A stretch of 64,000 nt of DNA from Gonocerus acuteangulatus (lineage: Eukaryota; Arthropoda; Insecta; Hemiptera; Coreidae), in assembly GCA_946811695.1 (NCBI GenBank), contig OX328126.1, forward strand, positions 85,693,536 to 85,757,535. The letters are read 5' to 3'. Numbering within the stretch: position 1 is the first letter of the stretch; every line of letters begins with the position of its first letter. The position numbers were made by a program, and so were the translations under genes. Positions 23,694 to 35,620 of this stretch are shown here, piece by piece. The notes beneath the pieces were generated by a model that was given only the letters and a program-made list of their open reading frames with translations, ran no database searches and was not told the origin of the DNA.

Positions 23694-23753
<60 letters not shown>
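22979..23753 (+). mobile_element. S1 SINE with poly(A), split by a Transib-like insertion
   Basis: The tRNA-like head (22979-23052) has an A box TGGTCTAGTGG and a B box GGTTCGATCCC. The body resumes at 23604 with AATTTTCTCATC and CTGCACCTTGGATGTCG, reaches GATGCGCCGT, and ends in about 58 A (23696-23753). Removing the insertion and one copy of its CGGCG duplication restores the order seen in the SINEs at 5450 and 54925. Confidence 0.8.
23053..23598. mobile_element. Transib-like non-autonomous transposon with CGGCG TSD
   Basis: The 546-bp element starts CACAGTGGTCAAAAACC and ends TTTTTGATCACTGTG. A perfect 5-bp duplication CGGCG lies at 23048-23052 and 23599-23603. Transib transposons are known for 5-bp GC-rich duplications of the CGNCG type and for CAC-starting ends that resemble the V(D)J signal heptamer CACAGTG. 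Both features are present. No transposase frame of the RAG1-core type is visible. Confidence 0.8.
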
Positions 23754-23756
<3 letters not shown>

Positions 23757-23794
23757 AATTCGTTTCTTTAAACTTATGCATCTATATTTTTTCT

Positions 23795-24028
23795 AGCGGG
23801 TTTCCTCCCTATCTCTATAGAGAGGAAACCCGCTAATTAGGCTGACTCATGATGGAATCCGGAAGTGCCGACGAGAAATGTTTCATTTCAGAACCCATAG
23901 ATCACGACAATAACGAACGCAAAATTGCCAATAAAAATACTTTGTATGACTTGAAAAGTCAACCTCGTTAACGAGCAGAATAGTCCACCGGAATATGGTT
24001 TCTGGGCGAAATTCTTTTTTCGAATAAA
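23795..24028 (+). mobile_element. Family B 5' fragment
   Basis: It starts AGCGGGTTTCCTCCC, with its inverse GAGGAAACCCGCT closing the palindrome. The GGAATCCGGAAGTGCCGAC block and the GTTTCATTTCAGAACCC block follow. The (AT)n is reduced and there is no 3' module. Confidence 0.65.
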
Positions 24029-24359
24029 GCCGTACGGTGGGAAGGAATATAAAGATCGGAAGGACGAGATCGGGTGTTACGGGAGTGAACAGAGGATTTA
24101 AATTTAAGGAGTTTGAAAATATAAGACGGTCTTTGGAATTGAATTACTTCTTAAAGTACTGTCGACGATAAAGAGGGAATAGCCAATTTAGCTTCTGGTA
24201 TAAATGTGATATGTGGGTGTCTCTGGGGATCCCGAGGATAAAACGAATGATTCATTTCAGTAAAGTGCTTACAGATTCGAGAATATGGTATATATTACAT
24301 GACTACATGAAATTCTTGAAATAAAAATGCCTGAACAATAGTTAAAACCCGTTCCGACA

Positions 24360-24583
24360 GAAGTTGAATAGTGTTTTCTCGCTGAGAGCAACCGGACTGC
24401 AAGGTAAAAGCCACACTACAGAAGTAGGCCATCGACGCTGTTCGTTTCTTGTCGCCGTGTTCAAGTTTTACGATCCACCCGGACGAGTCGGAACAAGAAG
24501 GAAGTAACGGTGGGCTAATCGCGCCGTTGTTCTGCCGGTGAAAGTTGTCAACGATGACGATGACAAAGACGTCAACGAGGACA
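24360..24583 (+). other. CpG-containing, GC-richer stretch with exon-like end (candidate)
   Basis: This stretch is clearly less AT-rich than its surroundings and contains many CpG dinucleotides, without similarity to the repeats in this window. An ATG at 24554 is followed in frame by ten codons up to a strong donor-like GTGAGT at 24584. It could be a first exon or promoter-proximal region of a host gene, possibly far upstream of the kinase exon. Nothing links it to that gene beyond strand and order. Confidence 0.25.
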
Positions 24584-25049
24584 GTGAGTCATCATCGCTG
24601 TGTGCGGTTATTAGTCTTCATGATGATCAAGTGGTTTATTATCAGCGATTCTTCATTTGAGCATTTAAATGATAAAAGTTTGCCACGCAGGAGCTGCATA
24701 ACTTAGAAAATTTCTGAAGACTGTCCTTAATGTACCCGATATAAATTCTAAAGGTACCTTAATAATTTTATTTATTTATTTAGGGCTTCAACACTGGTCG
24801 TTCTTCCCGACTTCAGCTTTGATTATTTTCCAGTTTTCAGCCGTTGTGAATAAAAAATACGAAGGAATACAACCAAAATCAAAATATTAATTATTAAAGA
24901 AACTACTGAAATAATAAGTTAGGTACACATTATCACCAACTGCACAACTAAAGAATATGTATGATTGTTATCCTGCCATTTCAGAAATTCCCTTGACCGC
25001 ACAACTTCCACGAGAATGGAAGACAAAATATTTTTGGGTTCCTTCCTAT

Positions 25050-25560
25050 CAGTCCAGGCAACGAACAGTTACAGGTGGAAATATTTGTAGCAAAATTTTT
25101 GATATCGTACGTTTGTTTGGGAGGTGAACATATCCACGCCCTTAGCCGGGGGGAGGGGGGTTTAGAAGGTCCCATGTTTCGGGTTTTCACTTATATCTCG
25201 GAAACCCTGCGACCTACCGACATGACTATTCTATAACGAATGAAAGCTGATTAAATTTCTACAAGTTCAACTCAATAATGTTTTTCGAGATATCTTTTGT
25301 TTTCGAAATATCCGCTCTTGTAAGTCTGTCATTTGGGGGGAAAAACACTTTTGCCGCACATTTTTGCCCTTTTTAACCGGGTAACTCTTTGACGATGGAC
25401 CCATAAATAAATCCCGACTATAGAGCTTTAATCCGGGAGGAGGGAGGTTTAGAAGGTCCCATTTTTCGGATTTTCACTCAATCACGTTTTTCGAGATACG
25501 ATGAAGCCAAAAAATAAATACCGGTTATAGGGTTCAAGGTTTTTCTAAACTTACTTCCAA
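25050..25560. mobile_element. Foldback family F, one arm plus partial duplicate
   Basis: It starts CAGTCCAGGCAACGAACAG and contains the family's GGGGTTTAGAAGGTCCC block and TATCTCGGAAACCCTGCG. A second, shorter GGTTTAGAAGGTCCC block occurs near 25446. The opposite arm is missing. Confidence 0.6.
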
Positions 25561-26964
25561 ACATTTAGATCATGAAATTTTGCGTTTTAATTGAGTACGA
25601 AAACATTTCTCTTCCTTTTTTGACTTTTTGCGAAAATCCAGATTTCTACGCAATCTCTTGGGATGTTTACGAATCGGACAATTCTAAACAAAAATTATAT
25701 AAAATATATTCGATAATGGATCATAGTTATTTCAAGAAGGCCCAAAAACGAGCACGTACAAAGTTCCCAAGTCCTATTTAGTAAGAACCACTACAAGGAA
25801 AACTATACTAATACACAAGAGTATTTATAATAACAATCGCAGCGGAGTAATTAGGGACAATTCGCTAATTAGAGTTGTTTTTCTTCAATATTCGCTCATT
25901 ATTCAGCGAAAAACATGGTGACACGAAATTAGCTCTTCTCGACACGCCTCGTTAAACATTAACAATATGACACCATTAAAATATACATTTATTCGGACAG
26001 AAAAATATTTTGTCCTCTTTTTTTTTACAGGCTTGAATGCCGTAGTAAGCTGTTATAAAAACATGAAGGGTACAGGGAAAAAAAGGAGGAGAGTCACAAA
26101 TTCTTCATTCTGAGAAAATCGAATTTTAAGTTTAAAACGCTGCCAAAATTGTAAATTAACATATTTTTCAACTGCTGCAAGTTTGATACAACCACCAGAG
26201 ATCCCCGAGTTACATTACAAGAAGATACGAACAAAAAAAAATGTCTACTAATAAAAGTATATATTTTTCATAAAAACTACAAACTTACAGGCACAAAAGA
26301 AGGAGAGTCATACAATAAAACATTACTTGTGAGGCAATTTCTTGTAAAATTATTGAATCAACTACTTACAGATGACAGTCACTACATAGGACAGCTATTG
26401 GAATATCTTAAAAGAGAAAACATTTATGACATAATCTAAACCCTATTTATGTAATTACTCTATTCAATTTTTTATTATTTTCTTTATTTTTGTTTTCTTT
26501 ATTTTAATTCGCTATTTATTTCTTTTTTAGTAACTATTATTATAATCCCCCCACGCATAAAATAAATATAAATACAACTGTGTGAGAATATGTAGAAAAT
26601 GTGAAGCTACCTTTTACAAATGACAAGAACCATGTTCACTATGTACCTTGGTACTAACTTGTCGTATCTATTATGTTAAAGCTGTTAATTCGCCATAGTT
26701 GAGAGTTAACTAAAATAAATAAATAAATAAATAAAATTATCGATTTCTTGGCTAGCTAAATTATTTCAAAACTTGGAGATTTTCATATTTTGGTTTGGAC
26801 TACAGTAAGCGGTGCAGGTATGCTGGTGGTGGTATCTCAAATTCCCCTGATTTTAATGAACATGTTTCGGATGGTCTGAAGTATTTTATATTTTTCTTAC
26901 ATTGATAGAGTGGCTTTCGCAAACACCATTATAAATACTAGGATGGTACACTAGACCTCGTCTG
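25561..26964. other. No gene seen
   Basis: AT-rich DNA with short frames and no recognisable family. AGGAGAGTCA appears twice (about 26087 and 26301), in a weak duplication. Confidence 0.35.
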
Positions 26965-26972
26965 TCATGAGT

Positions 26973-27764
26973 AGAGCCCGGAAGTTAGGCAAAATGCCTT
27001 TTTTATCTGAATGGATATATTGAAGAATCAGATAGAAATAAATATGTTTCCGTGCATTTAGGAAGTGTAGAGACAATTTTTATTTTGCCTTTTTTGGCTA
27101 TTTTAAGATTTAAAGCCTTTTTTTGCCTTTTTTGCTCGTTATGCAATTTTTTTCTGCGATTTAAACATTTTAAAAAGCACATTTCGAATTTCAGTTCGTC
27201 GAAAACAAAAAAGGTTTCACAAATTAAATTACATTTTGCCGTCACAAATGTCAATTCGAAAGCTTATTTTCCCAACCCGTGGATTGACCCTCTGTAAATA
27301 ACAGAACCTTCCTTGGTAGAAGGAATGCACAGGCATAATGAATAGCAGGAAAGAGAGAGGATGAGAGAAGTACGTCTCCTTCCTCACACCCCTTTTGTTG
27401 TGACAATGGTGTAGTTACCTGGTATTCCGGATTTAGAAATGATAAGATAATGCAGAGGAAGTTTTTCCATAATGAAAAACATTTTTTCTTAGAAGGCCTA
27501 TGAGAGTTGATACTTTGAAAAAGCATCTTGTTGTTGCTTGTAAGAAGGGAAAGTAAGAGTAAGTACACTAATTCTGTGATAAATTGCCAATAAAGGAATG
27601 AGTAGTTAAAATACATATTTTCATTAATAATGAGTGAGATTCCTCTTTGCCTTCACTCCTAATAAATGCCTATTTTAATTACAGTACTGCCTATTTTCAG
27701 TATTTCAAGTGCCTTTTTGCCTGCCTATTTTAACCAAAAATAAATGCCTACCTTCCTGGCTCTA
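26973..27764. mobile_element. hAT MITE, family H, copy 1 (empty of Helitron)
   Basis: GTCATGAG flanks the element at 26965-26972 and 27765-27772; it fits the hAT target consensus nTnnnnAn. The ends are TAGAGCCCGGAAGTTAGGCA and the near inverse GGTAGGCA-bearing end closing with GGCTCTA. The 792-bp interior has no intact transposase; its frames are short and T-rich. It is the unoccupied reference for copy 2 at 30420-31772. Confidence 0.85.
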
Positions 27765-28157
27765 GTCATGAGTCAATAGCAATCCCTTCACTTTCTCAAT
27801 TGGAAAAGCAAATTTGTTATCAAAAACTTCATCCTTTTTTTAATTTTTTTCTTCCCTCACATGTGGTGTTTTGGGGCATTTGTGGCGTTTGTATTGGTAA
27901 TTTGGACCCGTGTAGGCACATTTTCTTCATCACATCAGCATCTTTCAGTTTTCATTATTTTCTTAGATCATGTCGGCTCGTTCATCACTTCATCTTGATC
28001 ACTCTCACTCATCGTTGCTTTATCGTCAAACAAGTCACTTTTTTGAAAAAAAAAAAAAATCAAACGCGGTAGGAAGTCCAAAAATGATTGTAAAACCCCT
28101 GTGAAACTCACCGGAAGGTAACAATAGACCAGGTTACAGATGTGACTCTCCTAGTTA

Positions 28158-28630
28158 CTTCCCTGGAATGCTTGGACTATTCTTGTTACTTCCCTGGAAT
28201 GCTTGGACTATTCTTGTTACTTCCCTGGAATGCTTGGACTATTCTTGTTACTTCCCTGGAATGCTTGGACTATTCTTGTTACTTCCCTGGAATGCTTGGA
28301 CTATTCTTGTTACTTCCCTGGAATGCTTGGACTATTCTTGTTTCTTCCCTGGAATGCTTGGACTATTCTTGTTTCTTCCCTGGAATGCTTGGACTATTCT
28401 TGTTTCTTCCCTGGAATGCTTGGACTATTCTTGTTTCTTCCCTGGAATGCTTGGACTATTCTTGTTTCTTCCCTGGAATGCTTGGACTCTCCTAGTTACT
28501 TCCCTGGAATGCTTGGACTCTCCTAGTTACTTCCCTGGAATGCTTGGACTATTCCTGTTACTTCCCTGGAATGCTTGGACTCTCCTAGTTTCTTCCCTGG
28601 AATGCTTGGACTATTCTTGTTTCTTCCCTT
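28158..28630. repeat. 31-bp minisatellite, about 15 units
   Basis: The unit begins CTTCCCTGGAATGCTTGGAC and is 31 bp; unit starts fall every 31 bp from 28158 to 28592, with a partial unit at 28623. Two positions vary: TTAC or TTTC at the junction, and ATTCTTG or CTCCTAG before it. The variants are clustered: TTAC units first, then TTTC units, then CTCCTAG units. Because 31 is not a multiple of three and no unit contains a stop, long frames appear in all three + phases; they are products of the repeat. Confidence 0.9.
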
Positions 28631-28751
28631 TAGGCAGATTTTTCAACTTCGATTTTCATTGGAATATATTTTTTTAATGGCTATGTCAGTGTTACCATCT
28701 GATAGTACTCCTCAAGACCAACAAAATGCGCTAATTTTTTTTTTTCCTTTT

Positions 28752-28800
28752 AGGGTGCTTCGACTACCTAGGTCATTAGCACCTAGGTTAATAAATTAAT
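28752..28800 (-). mobile_element. S2 SINE fragment
   Basis: It resembles the AGTCATTAGCACCCAAGG and TTAAATTAATTAA part of the S2 SINE copy at 58083-58459. Confidence 0.45.
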
Positions 28801-29050
28801 TAACCATTAATGCGCTAATAAACAAAAAATCGGAGAATTATGGACTATTCTTGTTTTTCCCCTGTACCCTTCACATGTAATGTTCTGTAAGAATATAGGG
28901 AGCAGAAACGTTTTATCCTGACAATTAATGTTTAAGTATCTTGCGAAAAAAGAAGCAAAAAATACAAACAAAAATAGTGAAATAAATATAGTTTGGTAAT
29001 AAAATAACCAAACTAAAATATAAAGAAATTATTATTTATTATATATGATA

Positions 29051-29875
29051 AATGCGAAGAAGCGCGGTCTCCACACCGATCCTTTTGAAATGTTGCACTA
29101 TTACGTATTTTGATGCACTAAACACGAATACGTTTAAAAAAAAGCTCGCTTTTCACTAGGAAAGAAGTTATGAAGCACTGAAGTGTACACTATTGTGCGG
29201 GTTTTGAAAGCTGACGTAAACAACGTGTTTGTAAACGTGCGCATGCGCGGTGATGTAAGATTGGCTTACAAAGAACTGTTATTTGAAATGCTTATGAACT
29301 AATTATTCACAAATCATTGTAAATTTGGGCGTCCCCACCTCTCATAACATGTCGCGGTAAATCTGAAGGAGAGCGTCCTCAGCACCGATTTTCTTCGTAC
29401 TGGTCGTAAATTGTCGCTTTTGGGCATACTTGCTATGCGTTTCCGCTCGCTCCGCTCGTTCAAGAAGATATCAAAACCCCTAGCCAATCCAACTCGCTAA
29501 AATTAAAAGAATTCTATTAATTTTAGCGAGTTGGATTGACTAGAGTTTGATATCTTCTTAAACATTTTTTAAAATTTAAAGAATGGTTTATTATTTTAAA
29601 AAAATATTTTTGAATAACAACTGGAGATAAATTGATAAATAATTGATGGTAAATTTCAATTAGACATCCTTATTACGAACTTTTCCATACCCGCGCATAC
29701 ATAGTAGGTTACATTACCTTTAAGAACCCTCACAACAATGAACTTTAGTGTTTCATAACTTCTTTCCTAGTGAAAAGCGAGCTTTTTTTTTAACGGAATC
29801 GTGTTTAGTGCATCAAAATACGTAATAGTGCAACATTTCAAATGGATCGGTGTGGAGACCGCGCTTCTTCACATT
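29051..29875. mobile_element. Long-TIR foldback element flanked by TA
   Basis: AATGCGAAGAAGCGCGG and CCGCGCTTCTTCACATT are inverse ends. The arms run for about 130 bp, through CACACCGATCC, TTGCACTATTACGTA and AAGCGAGC. TA is present on both sides (29049-29050, 29876-29877). A nested family M segment (29430-29560) lies in the middle. Non-coding. Confidence 0.75.
29430..29560. repeat. Family M palindrome, copy 2
   Basis: The GCTATGCGTTTCCGCTCGCT block is followed by AAGAAGATATC and CCAATCCAACTCGCTAAAAT. A sharp inverted repeat follows (CTAAAATTAA / TTAATTTTAG, then CGAGTTGGATTGACTAGAG). It is related to 10560-10693 and 62577-62720. Confidence 0.6.

Positions 29876-29879
<4 letters not shown>

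Positions 29880-29935
<56 letters not shown>
29880..29935. repeat. (AT)n microsatellite
   Basis: About 28 AT units directly beyond the right TA junction of the element at 29051-29875. It is one of the few long AT tracts here not inside a family A or B copy. Confidence 0.9.
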
Positions 29936-29940
<5 letters not shown>

Positions 29941-30259
29941 ATAATAAAAATAAATTATTAGATTATAATTTATATTACAATGGGAGTTGGAAGAGAAACA
30001 ACGCAATATTTCGGCTCATTAGTTCGCCCGAGCCCGCTTGAAGTCGTTCAACAATAGAATATATAAATAGATTTTTATATTTATGCCAATTTTTCTTTTT
30101 ATAACAAAGAAAATTTTCCTTTGGGCTGAGATATTTTGATATCGGACTAGCAGTAATGCCTGTGTCTTTGGAGGTTGTTTACGTTACGGACTCTGGGGAT
30201 TGAAATTGTTCTACCGAGTAAATGTATAATATATATATATACTTCTTCATAGCTAATAA

Positions 30260-30310
<51 letters not shown>
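30260..30310. repeat. Poly(A) tract
   Basis: About 50 A with no retroposon head recognised upstream. Confidence 0.85.
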
Positions 30311-30312
<2 letters not shown>

Positions 30313-30419
30313 GATCCCTAGACATTCAATTAACTTCAAGCAATAAATAAACAAACAGATCAACTCTACTGAGCATGCACAACGTAATGTAGAAATAACT
30401 ATAATAATAATGTGATAAT

Positions 30420-31045
30420 TAGAGCCCGGAAGTTGGGCAAAATGCCTTTTTTTATCTGAATGGATATATCGAAGAATCAGCTAGAAATAAATATCTTTTC
30501 GCGCATTTAGGAAGTGTAGCGACAATTTTTATTTTACTTTTTTTGCCTATTTTGGCTTCCGTTGCCTATTTTTGCCTTTTTTGCTTGTTATGCAACTTTT
30601 TTCTGCGATTTAAACATTTCAAAAAACACATATTGAATTTCCGTTCATCGAAGACGAAAAAGGTTGCACAAATTAAATTACAAATTGTCGTCACAAATAT
30701 CTATTCGAAAGCTTATTTTTCCAACCCATGGATTTAACCTCTGTAAATAACTGAACCTTCCTTAGTAGAAGGAACGCACAAGCATAATGAATATCAGGAA
30801 AGAGAGAGGATGAGAGAAATAAGTCACATCTCCTTCCTCACACCCCTTTTGCTGTGACAATGGTGTAATTACCTGGTATTCCGGATTTAGAAATTATAAG
30901 ATAATGCAGAGGAAGTTTTGCCATGATGAAAAACATTTTTTCTGGGAAGGTCTATGACAGTTGATACTTTGAAAAAGCATCTTCTTATTGCTTGTAATAA
31001 GGGAAGTAATTCCCTTGAGAGTAAGTACACTAATTCTGTGATAAA

Positions 31046-31097
<52 letters not shown>

Positions 31098-31772
31098 AAA
31101 ATCACGTGTCTGACTGTTTGTCCTATGTTGTGTCTACCAGCTGTCTGTCTGTATGTTTGTTCCTTATACAAATTCACACTGTTTGACCGATTTTGACCAA
31201 ACGTGGAACACATGTAGGTATTGTTACGATGAGTGTCATAGGCTAGGTCAAAAACGTCTAACAGCTGACTGTCTGTATGATTGTTCCTAATACAAATCCA
31301 TACCTTTTGACCAAACGTGGCGCACAGGTAGGTCTTGATACGGTAAATGTCATAGGCTAGGTCTGTATGTTTGTTCCTTATACAAATCCACACATTTCGA
31401 CCGATTTTGATCAAACTTGGCTCACATGTAAGTCTTGATTCGGAGAGAGTCATAGGCCATGTTAAAATCGTTTATGACTCACAGTTCGGAGGTCACGGGT
31501 TCGAAACAATGAACGGGGTTTCTAATTTATTTTTGATTTTATGGAAGCAGAAAGAAGGCGTAGCATGGCACGCCGGGTAACAACTAGTTGGTAATAAAGA
31601 AATGAATGAGTATTTAAAATACATATTTTCATCATTAATGAGTAAGGTTCCTCTTTGGCTTCACTCCTAATAAATGCCTATTTTAATTACAGTACTGCCT
31701 ATTTTCAGTATTTTAAGTGCCTTTTTGTCTGCCTATTTCACCCAAAAATAAATGCCTAACTTCCGGGCTCTA
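30420..31772. mobile_element. hAT MITE, family H, copy 2 (carries a Helitron)
   Basis: A perfect 8-bp duplication GTGATAAT lies at 30412-30419 and 31773-31780 and fits nTnnnnAn. The ends TAGAGCCCGGAAGTTGGGCA and TGCCTAACTTCCGGGCTCTA are inverse over 20 bp with one change. Apart from the 542-bp insertion at 31046-31587 the body is collinear with copy 1. Confidence 0.88.
31046..31587 (+). mobile_element. Helitron-like non-autonomous element
   Basis: It starts TCTATATAT and ends CTAG, with a hairpin GGCGT (31557-31561) / ACGCC (31570-31574) nine bases upstream of CTAG. It sits between A and T of the host (GATAAA and TTGGTAATAAAG), with no target duplication. Copy 1 of the host MITE has GATAAATTGCCAATAAAG at this place, which is the empty site. 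These are the standard Helitron features: 5' TC, 3' CTRR, subterminal hairpin, A|T insertion. Inside are diverged repeats of a TTTGACCGATTTTGACCAAA unit; no Rep/helicase is present. Confidence 0.88.
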
Positions 31773-31801
31773 GTGATAATATTAATTCGATAATGCATTC
31801 C

Positions 31802-32123
31802 TAGAGCACTGGACTCATAAGTTGGAGGACCTGAGTTCAAATCCCGAGCAAGCACTAAAGATTTTTTCTTCTAGCGTCTTCGTTCATGGGATGAATTCGG
31901 CCTCCCTGACCGTCCCTAGGCCAACCCAGCCTTTAATTAATTTAATAATGGGTACCTTGGGTGCTAATGACTCTAGCAGTCGAAGCAGCCAAGGGGAAAA
32001 TCAGGCGGCCGGAGCATAGTACTGACCACACTATCTCCCTAGTGTGCCGTATGGTCATGAATCAGATACCTCTATAGTATCTGCCCCTCAGGGCCCTCGT
32101 GGCCTGTTACGGGACTGATTTTT
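31802..32123 (+). mobile_element. tRNA-derived SINE, family S2, with 13-bp TSD
   Basis: GATAATGCATTCC flanks the element at 31789-31801 and 32124-32136. The head is a tRNA-like 3' half: GGACTCATAAG, with a B box GAGTTCAAATCCC. The body runs to GGCCTGTTACGGGACTGA and ends in five T rather than A. The 5' half of the tRNA-like part is shorter than in the copy at 58083-58459, so this copy is 5' truncated. The long duplication indicates LINE-machinery retroposition. Confidence 0.85.
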
Positions 32124-32576
32124 GATAATGCATTCCAAAAAATAGCAATCCTAAGAATGCAACTGAAGTGAGTATTCACAATAATTGTTGGTGCACCATA
32201 ACTAATAATTATGTTACCTACAGGCCTGCATTTACTATTTAGGGTCTACATTAACAGCGGGACGCACTTTCACATCACTAACATGTGTATAAAAAATTCC
32301 TGAGGCTTCCACAAATGACACCAGGTTTTTTTTTTTTATAAATCCTCTGACAGGCGCCAAACTCAGAATCTCGGAGGCTATCCAAAGAGGTAGGAGTCGC
32401 GTTTATTTATTACTGAAGTAGTAGCGCCGTTACTCCTGGCTTAAACGATCTTAGTAATGGTCTTTAATACATGTATCTTAAGCACTTGTAAAGAAATTAA
32501 TAGAAAATGGATTCTATTTAGTGCAGTAGAAAGAGGGTGTCGAGCTAACAATACTCCCCTCAGAACATTTCTTTTT

Positions 32577-32754
32577 AGCACTTTCCTCCGAAGGAAAGTA
32601 GCTATTGAGGTTGGACTCATGACGGAATTTTTGAAAAATTTCTTCAAATCTTTATCGATCCTACCTAGTAGACACCGAAAATGACCCCCGTTAAAATTTA
32701 TATATATCTATATATATATATATATATATCTATATATATATATATATATATATA

Positions 32755-32804
<50 letters not shown>

Positions 32805-33857
32805 TATATGTCTGTTAACACGATAGCGGCCAGAGTTTTTGTTTTTTCGTCACTAAACTTGGTATATAGCATTCAATTAGCAAACGATTGAACGAGTCCG
32901 GTAACCACCAAAATCGGTCCACCGGAAGGGGGGGTTTACCCCGAACCCAAAACACTAATTTGACCATTTCAGCCGTAATATTTGTTATATTTCAACGAAA
33001 CTTGGTATTCGTACTGGTAATATAGAGAGAAAACTGAGCTATAAAAAGAAACCAAATCGGTTCATAAGGAGGGGGGGGGGGGGGGTTTACTCCGGACCGA
33101 CAATACCAATTCGCCACTACCAGCCGTGATTTTAGGTATATTTCGACGAAACTCGGTATTCATAGTGGTAATCTACAGGTAAATTTGTGTTGTAAAAATA
33201 AACTAAATCGGTTCATTAGGAGGGGGGGTTTACTCCAGACCCACAATACCAATTCGCCACTACCAACCGTGATTTTTGGTATATTTCGACGAAACTCGGT
33301 ATTCGTAGTGGTAATCTACAGGTAAATATGTGTTGTAAAAATAAACTAAATCGGTTCATTAGGAGGGGGGGTTTACTCCGGACCTAAATTACTAATATAC
33401 TCATACTGGTCGTAATTTCTGCTGTATTGTAACGAAACGCGGTATACGTCGTGGGTAACTCATGAGAAAGAAGTGTTGTAAAAATGAGCTGAATCGGTCA
33501 ATCAGACAGGGGGGTTTGCTTTGTAATATATTTCAATAGAAAAGCCAGCCAGACATAGGTTCACAAAGGCGCCGCAAGGAGCGCTAGAGGGACTGTATCC
33601 GGTTCCTGCGTTAGATCAAAATACAATAATATGAGGATTTTGTATTTATTACGTAGTGTAGTAGGTACCATGTGTAAACATAACTCTGGAAGCAAATTAT
33701 TTATTTATCAGTTACTCATTACAAAATTAAAAGAGAACTATTCATGTTTTTATTTTATTTATGTAGGATATTTTAAGCAAATTGTTCTGGAAAGAAGTCT
33801 ACACTACCCAAATTCTGAGGAAAGTGCTTAGTTATGCAGCTCCTGCGTGACGGACTT
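32577..33857 (+). mobile_element. Family A Helentron-like element, full length
   Basis: The second complete family A copy (1,281 bp). It has the 5' AGCACTTTCCTC palindrome, an (AT)n region at about 32700-32811 with ATCTAT and ATGCAT interruptions, and at least three tandem units of about 143 bp around 33064-33500, one more than in the copy at 7707. It then has GAGGAAAGTGCT, the GCAGCTCCTGC hairpin and the end GACGGACTT followed by T. A poly(G) run at 33070-33084 lies in one unit. Confidence 0.78.
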
Positions 33858-34821
33858 TTTAATATTATTAGAAATGGTGTGAGTATGCTGAAACCAAGTT
33901 TTCCACCTCAAAAGACGGGGGGGGAGGAACCCAAAGACCCGGGAAATTTTAGCATTTTTTTCACTTCATTAATTTGTAAACCGTTAATTTTGGGTTTTTC
34001 AAAAAAAAAATTCAAATAGGGATTAAAGAGAATCAAATTATGCGTCATGTGAGCTCTTTAAAGTCCAAATTCGGCCAGGTAAAATTGTTGCAATCGTTAG
34101 CTAAGAAAGCAGTATTCTTTTCCAATGTGGCGAAAAACTGCGGAGAGTCCACGTTTAAACAATAACAGCTTGGAGCCATAAATTCTTTTAATGTCCCCCC
34201 TCTTCCTAAAAGTTAAAGAGCATCAATAACTGAGTTCAAAAAGAACAACATCTTATACATTAGACCAATATCAAAATTTTTAAGTCACTATTGAACCAAA
34301 ATGAGAAAAAGTGAATTTCATGTGATCGCCTTTTGGAACATTTTGGTTCCTTTTTGCCAAAATGTACTTCTGATTCCATTCTAAATACCAATAAGCAGCG
34401 TATGCAGTATGTTTAGGAGTGAGGTTGGGGTGGGGGAACCCTAAGAAATTTAAACTGATACCTGCCTGAAAATGTGTACAAAAAAAAATTTCAAGAAAAT
34501 TTCTGTTTTCCTCGTTTTGGCTCAGCTGTGACTTAGAAATTTGACCAGCTTATTTGACGCAGGATTTAATGCTCTTTAATCCAGAATTGAAGTTTACTTT
34601 ACCCAAAATCAATGGTTTACAAATTAATGAAGAAAAACTGAAAAAAGTGCTAAAATTTCGCGGTTGTTCGCCTGCCAAAAATTTTCCGGCTTTCGAGGTC
34701 AAAAATATGTTTTCAGCAAACTCACACAATACCTAACGATATTACAAAAAAATCTTCGGGGGCAGTTCAACCACTTATGTCATTGGTATTGAATTCATTA
34801 ATTGATGACGAAAACAGTCTT
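33858..34821. other. No gene seen
   Basis: AT-rich sequence with no frame above 61 codons and no recognisable repeat boundary. Confidence 0.35.
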
Positions 34822-35088
34822 CTTAGGGTGCACCTACATTGGACCCGTTCCGATCCGATCCAGTAGCCACCGACTGTCGGAAGAAAAACAAACACACGCA
34901 TCTCAATGGAGGTGCTTACATTAGTCCCGCCCCGATCTAATCCGGTCCAATCCAACGGTCACCGATTCTTGGCCATTCAAACTTGTTTGTTTCTAGACCG
35001 ATTTCGGACCGACAAGGCAATATGGCGTCAACCCACATTTAGTCTTACAAAAAGGTCTACAGGTTGTTAATCTTAACCGATTTCAATG

Positions 35089-35168
<80 letters not shown>

Positions 35169-35620
35169 GGAAATAACATTTAGAACAACTTTGTCAATTC
35201 ACATTTTTGTTTTTTGTTTCCCTTGTTTATTAAATTCCGTGGAAAGATGTTTATAACCATCCAACGTCTATAACCTTCCAATATTTATAACCTTCTAATG
35301 TTTATAACCTTCCAATGCTTATAACCTTCTAGTTACCTTTCTTATAAATAATTTTAAAATATAAATACCAATACTTCTCTTACCTCCAACATTCAACCTA
35401 ATCGAAGGTTTCTTTGCTTATTAGGTGGTGTTTCTTAACTTAATCACTCATTTTCACTTCACTACGAGGTCACTACTGACGAGCTGTGACTAAATCGGAT
35501 CGGATCGGGTCGAGACCAATGTAGGCACTCAAGTCGGCCGTTGTTGGCCGTAGTCGATCAAACGAAATCGGATCGGATCGGTTCGGGCGAAATACGGGTC
35601 ATATGTAGGTGCAGTCTTAG
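34822..35620. mobile_element. Foldback element with GTGCACCTACAT subterminal repeats
   Basis: The ends CTTAGGGTGCACCTACATT and ATGTAGGTGCAGTCTTAG are inverse. A second inner pair (GGAGGTGCTTACATTAG / CCAATGTAGGCACTC) and repeated CGATCCGATC blocks on both sides give a multi-step hairpin. An (AT)n tract at 35092-35164 sits near the centre. Non-coding; superfamily not assigned. Confidence 0.65.

Noticed and set aside
28142..28677. 169-codon frame with a leucine-rich 31-residue repeat
   Set aside because: All three frames of the minisatellite give the same repeat peptide; nothing indicates translation.
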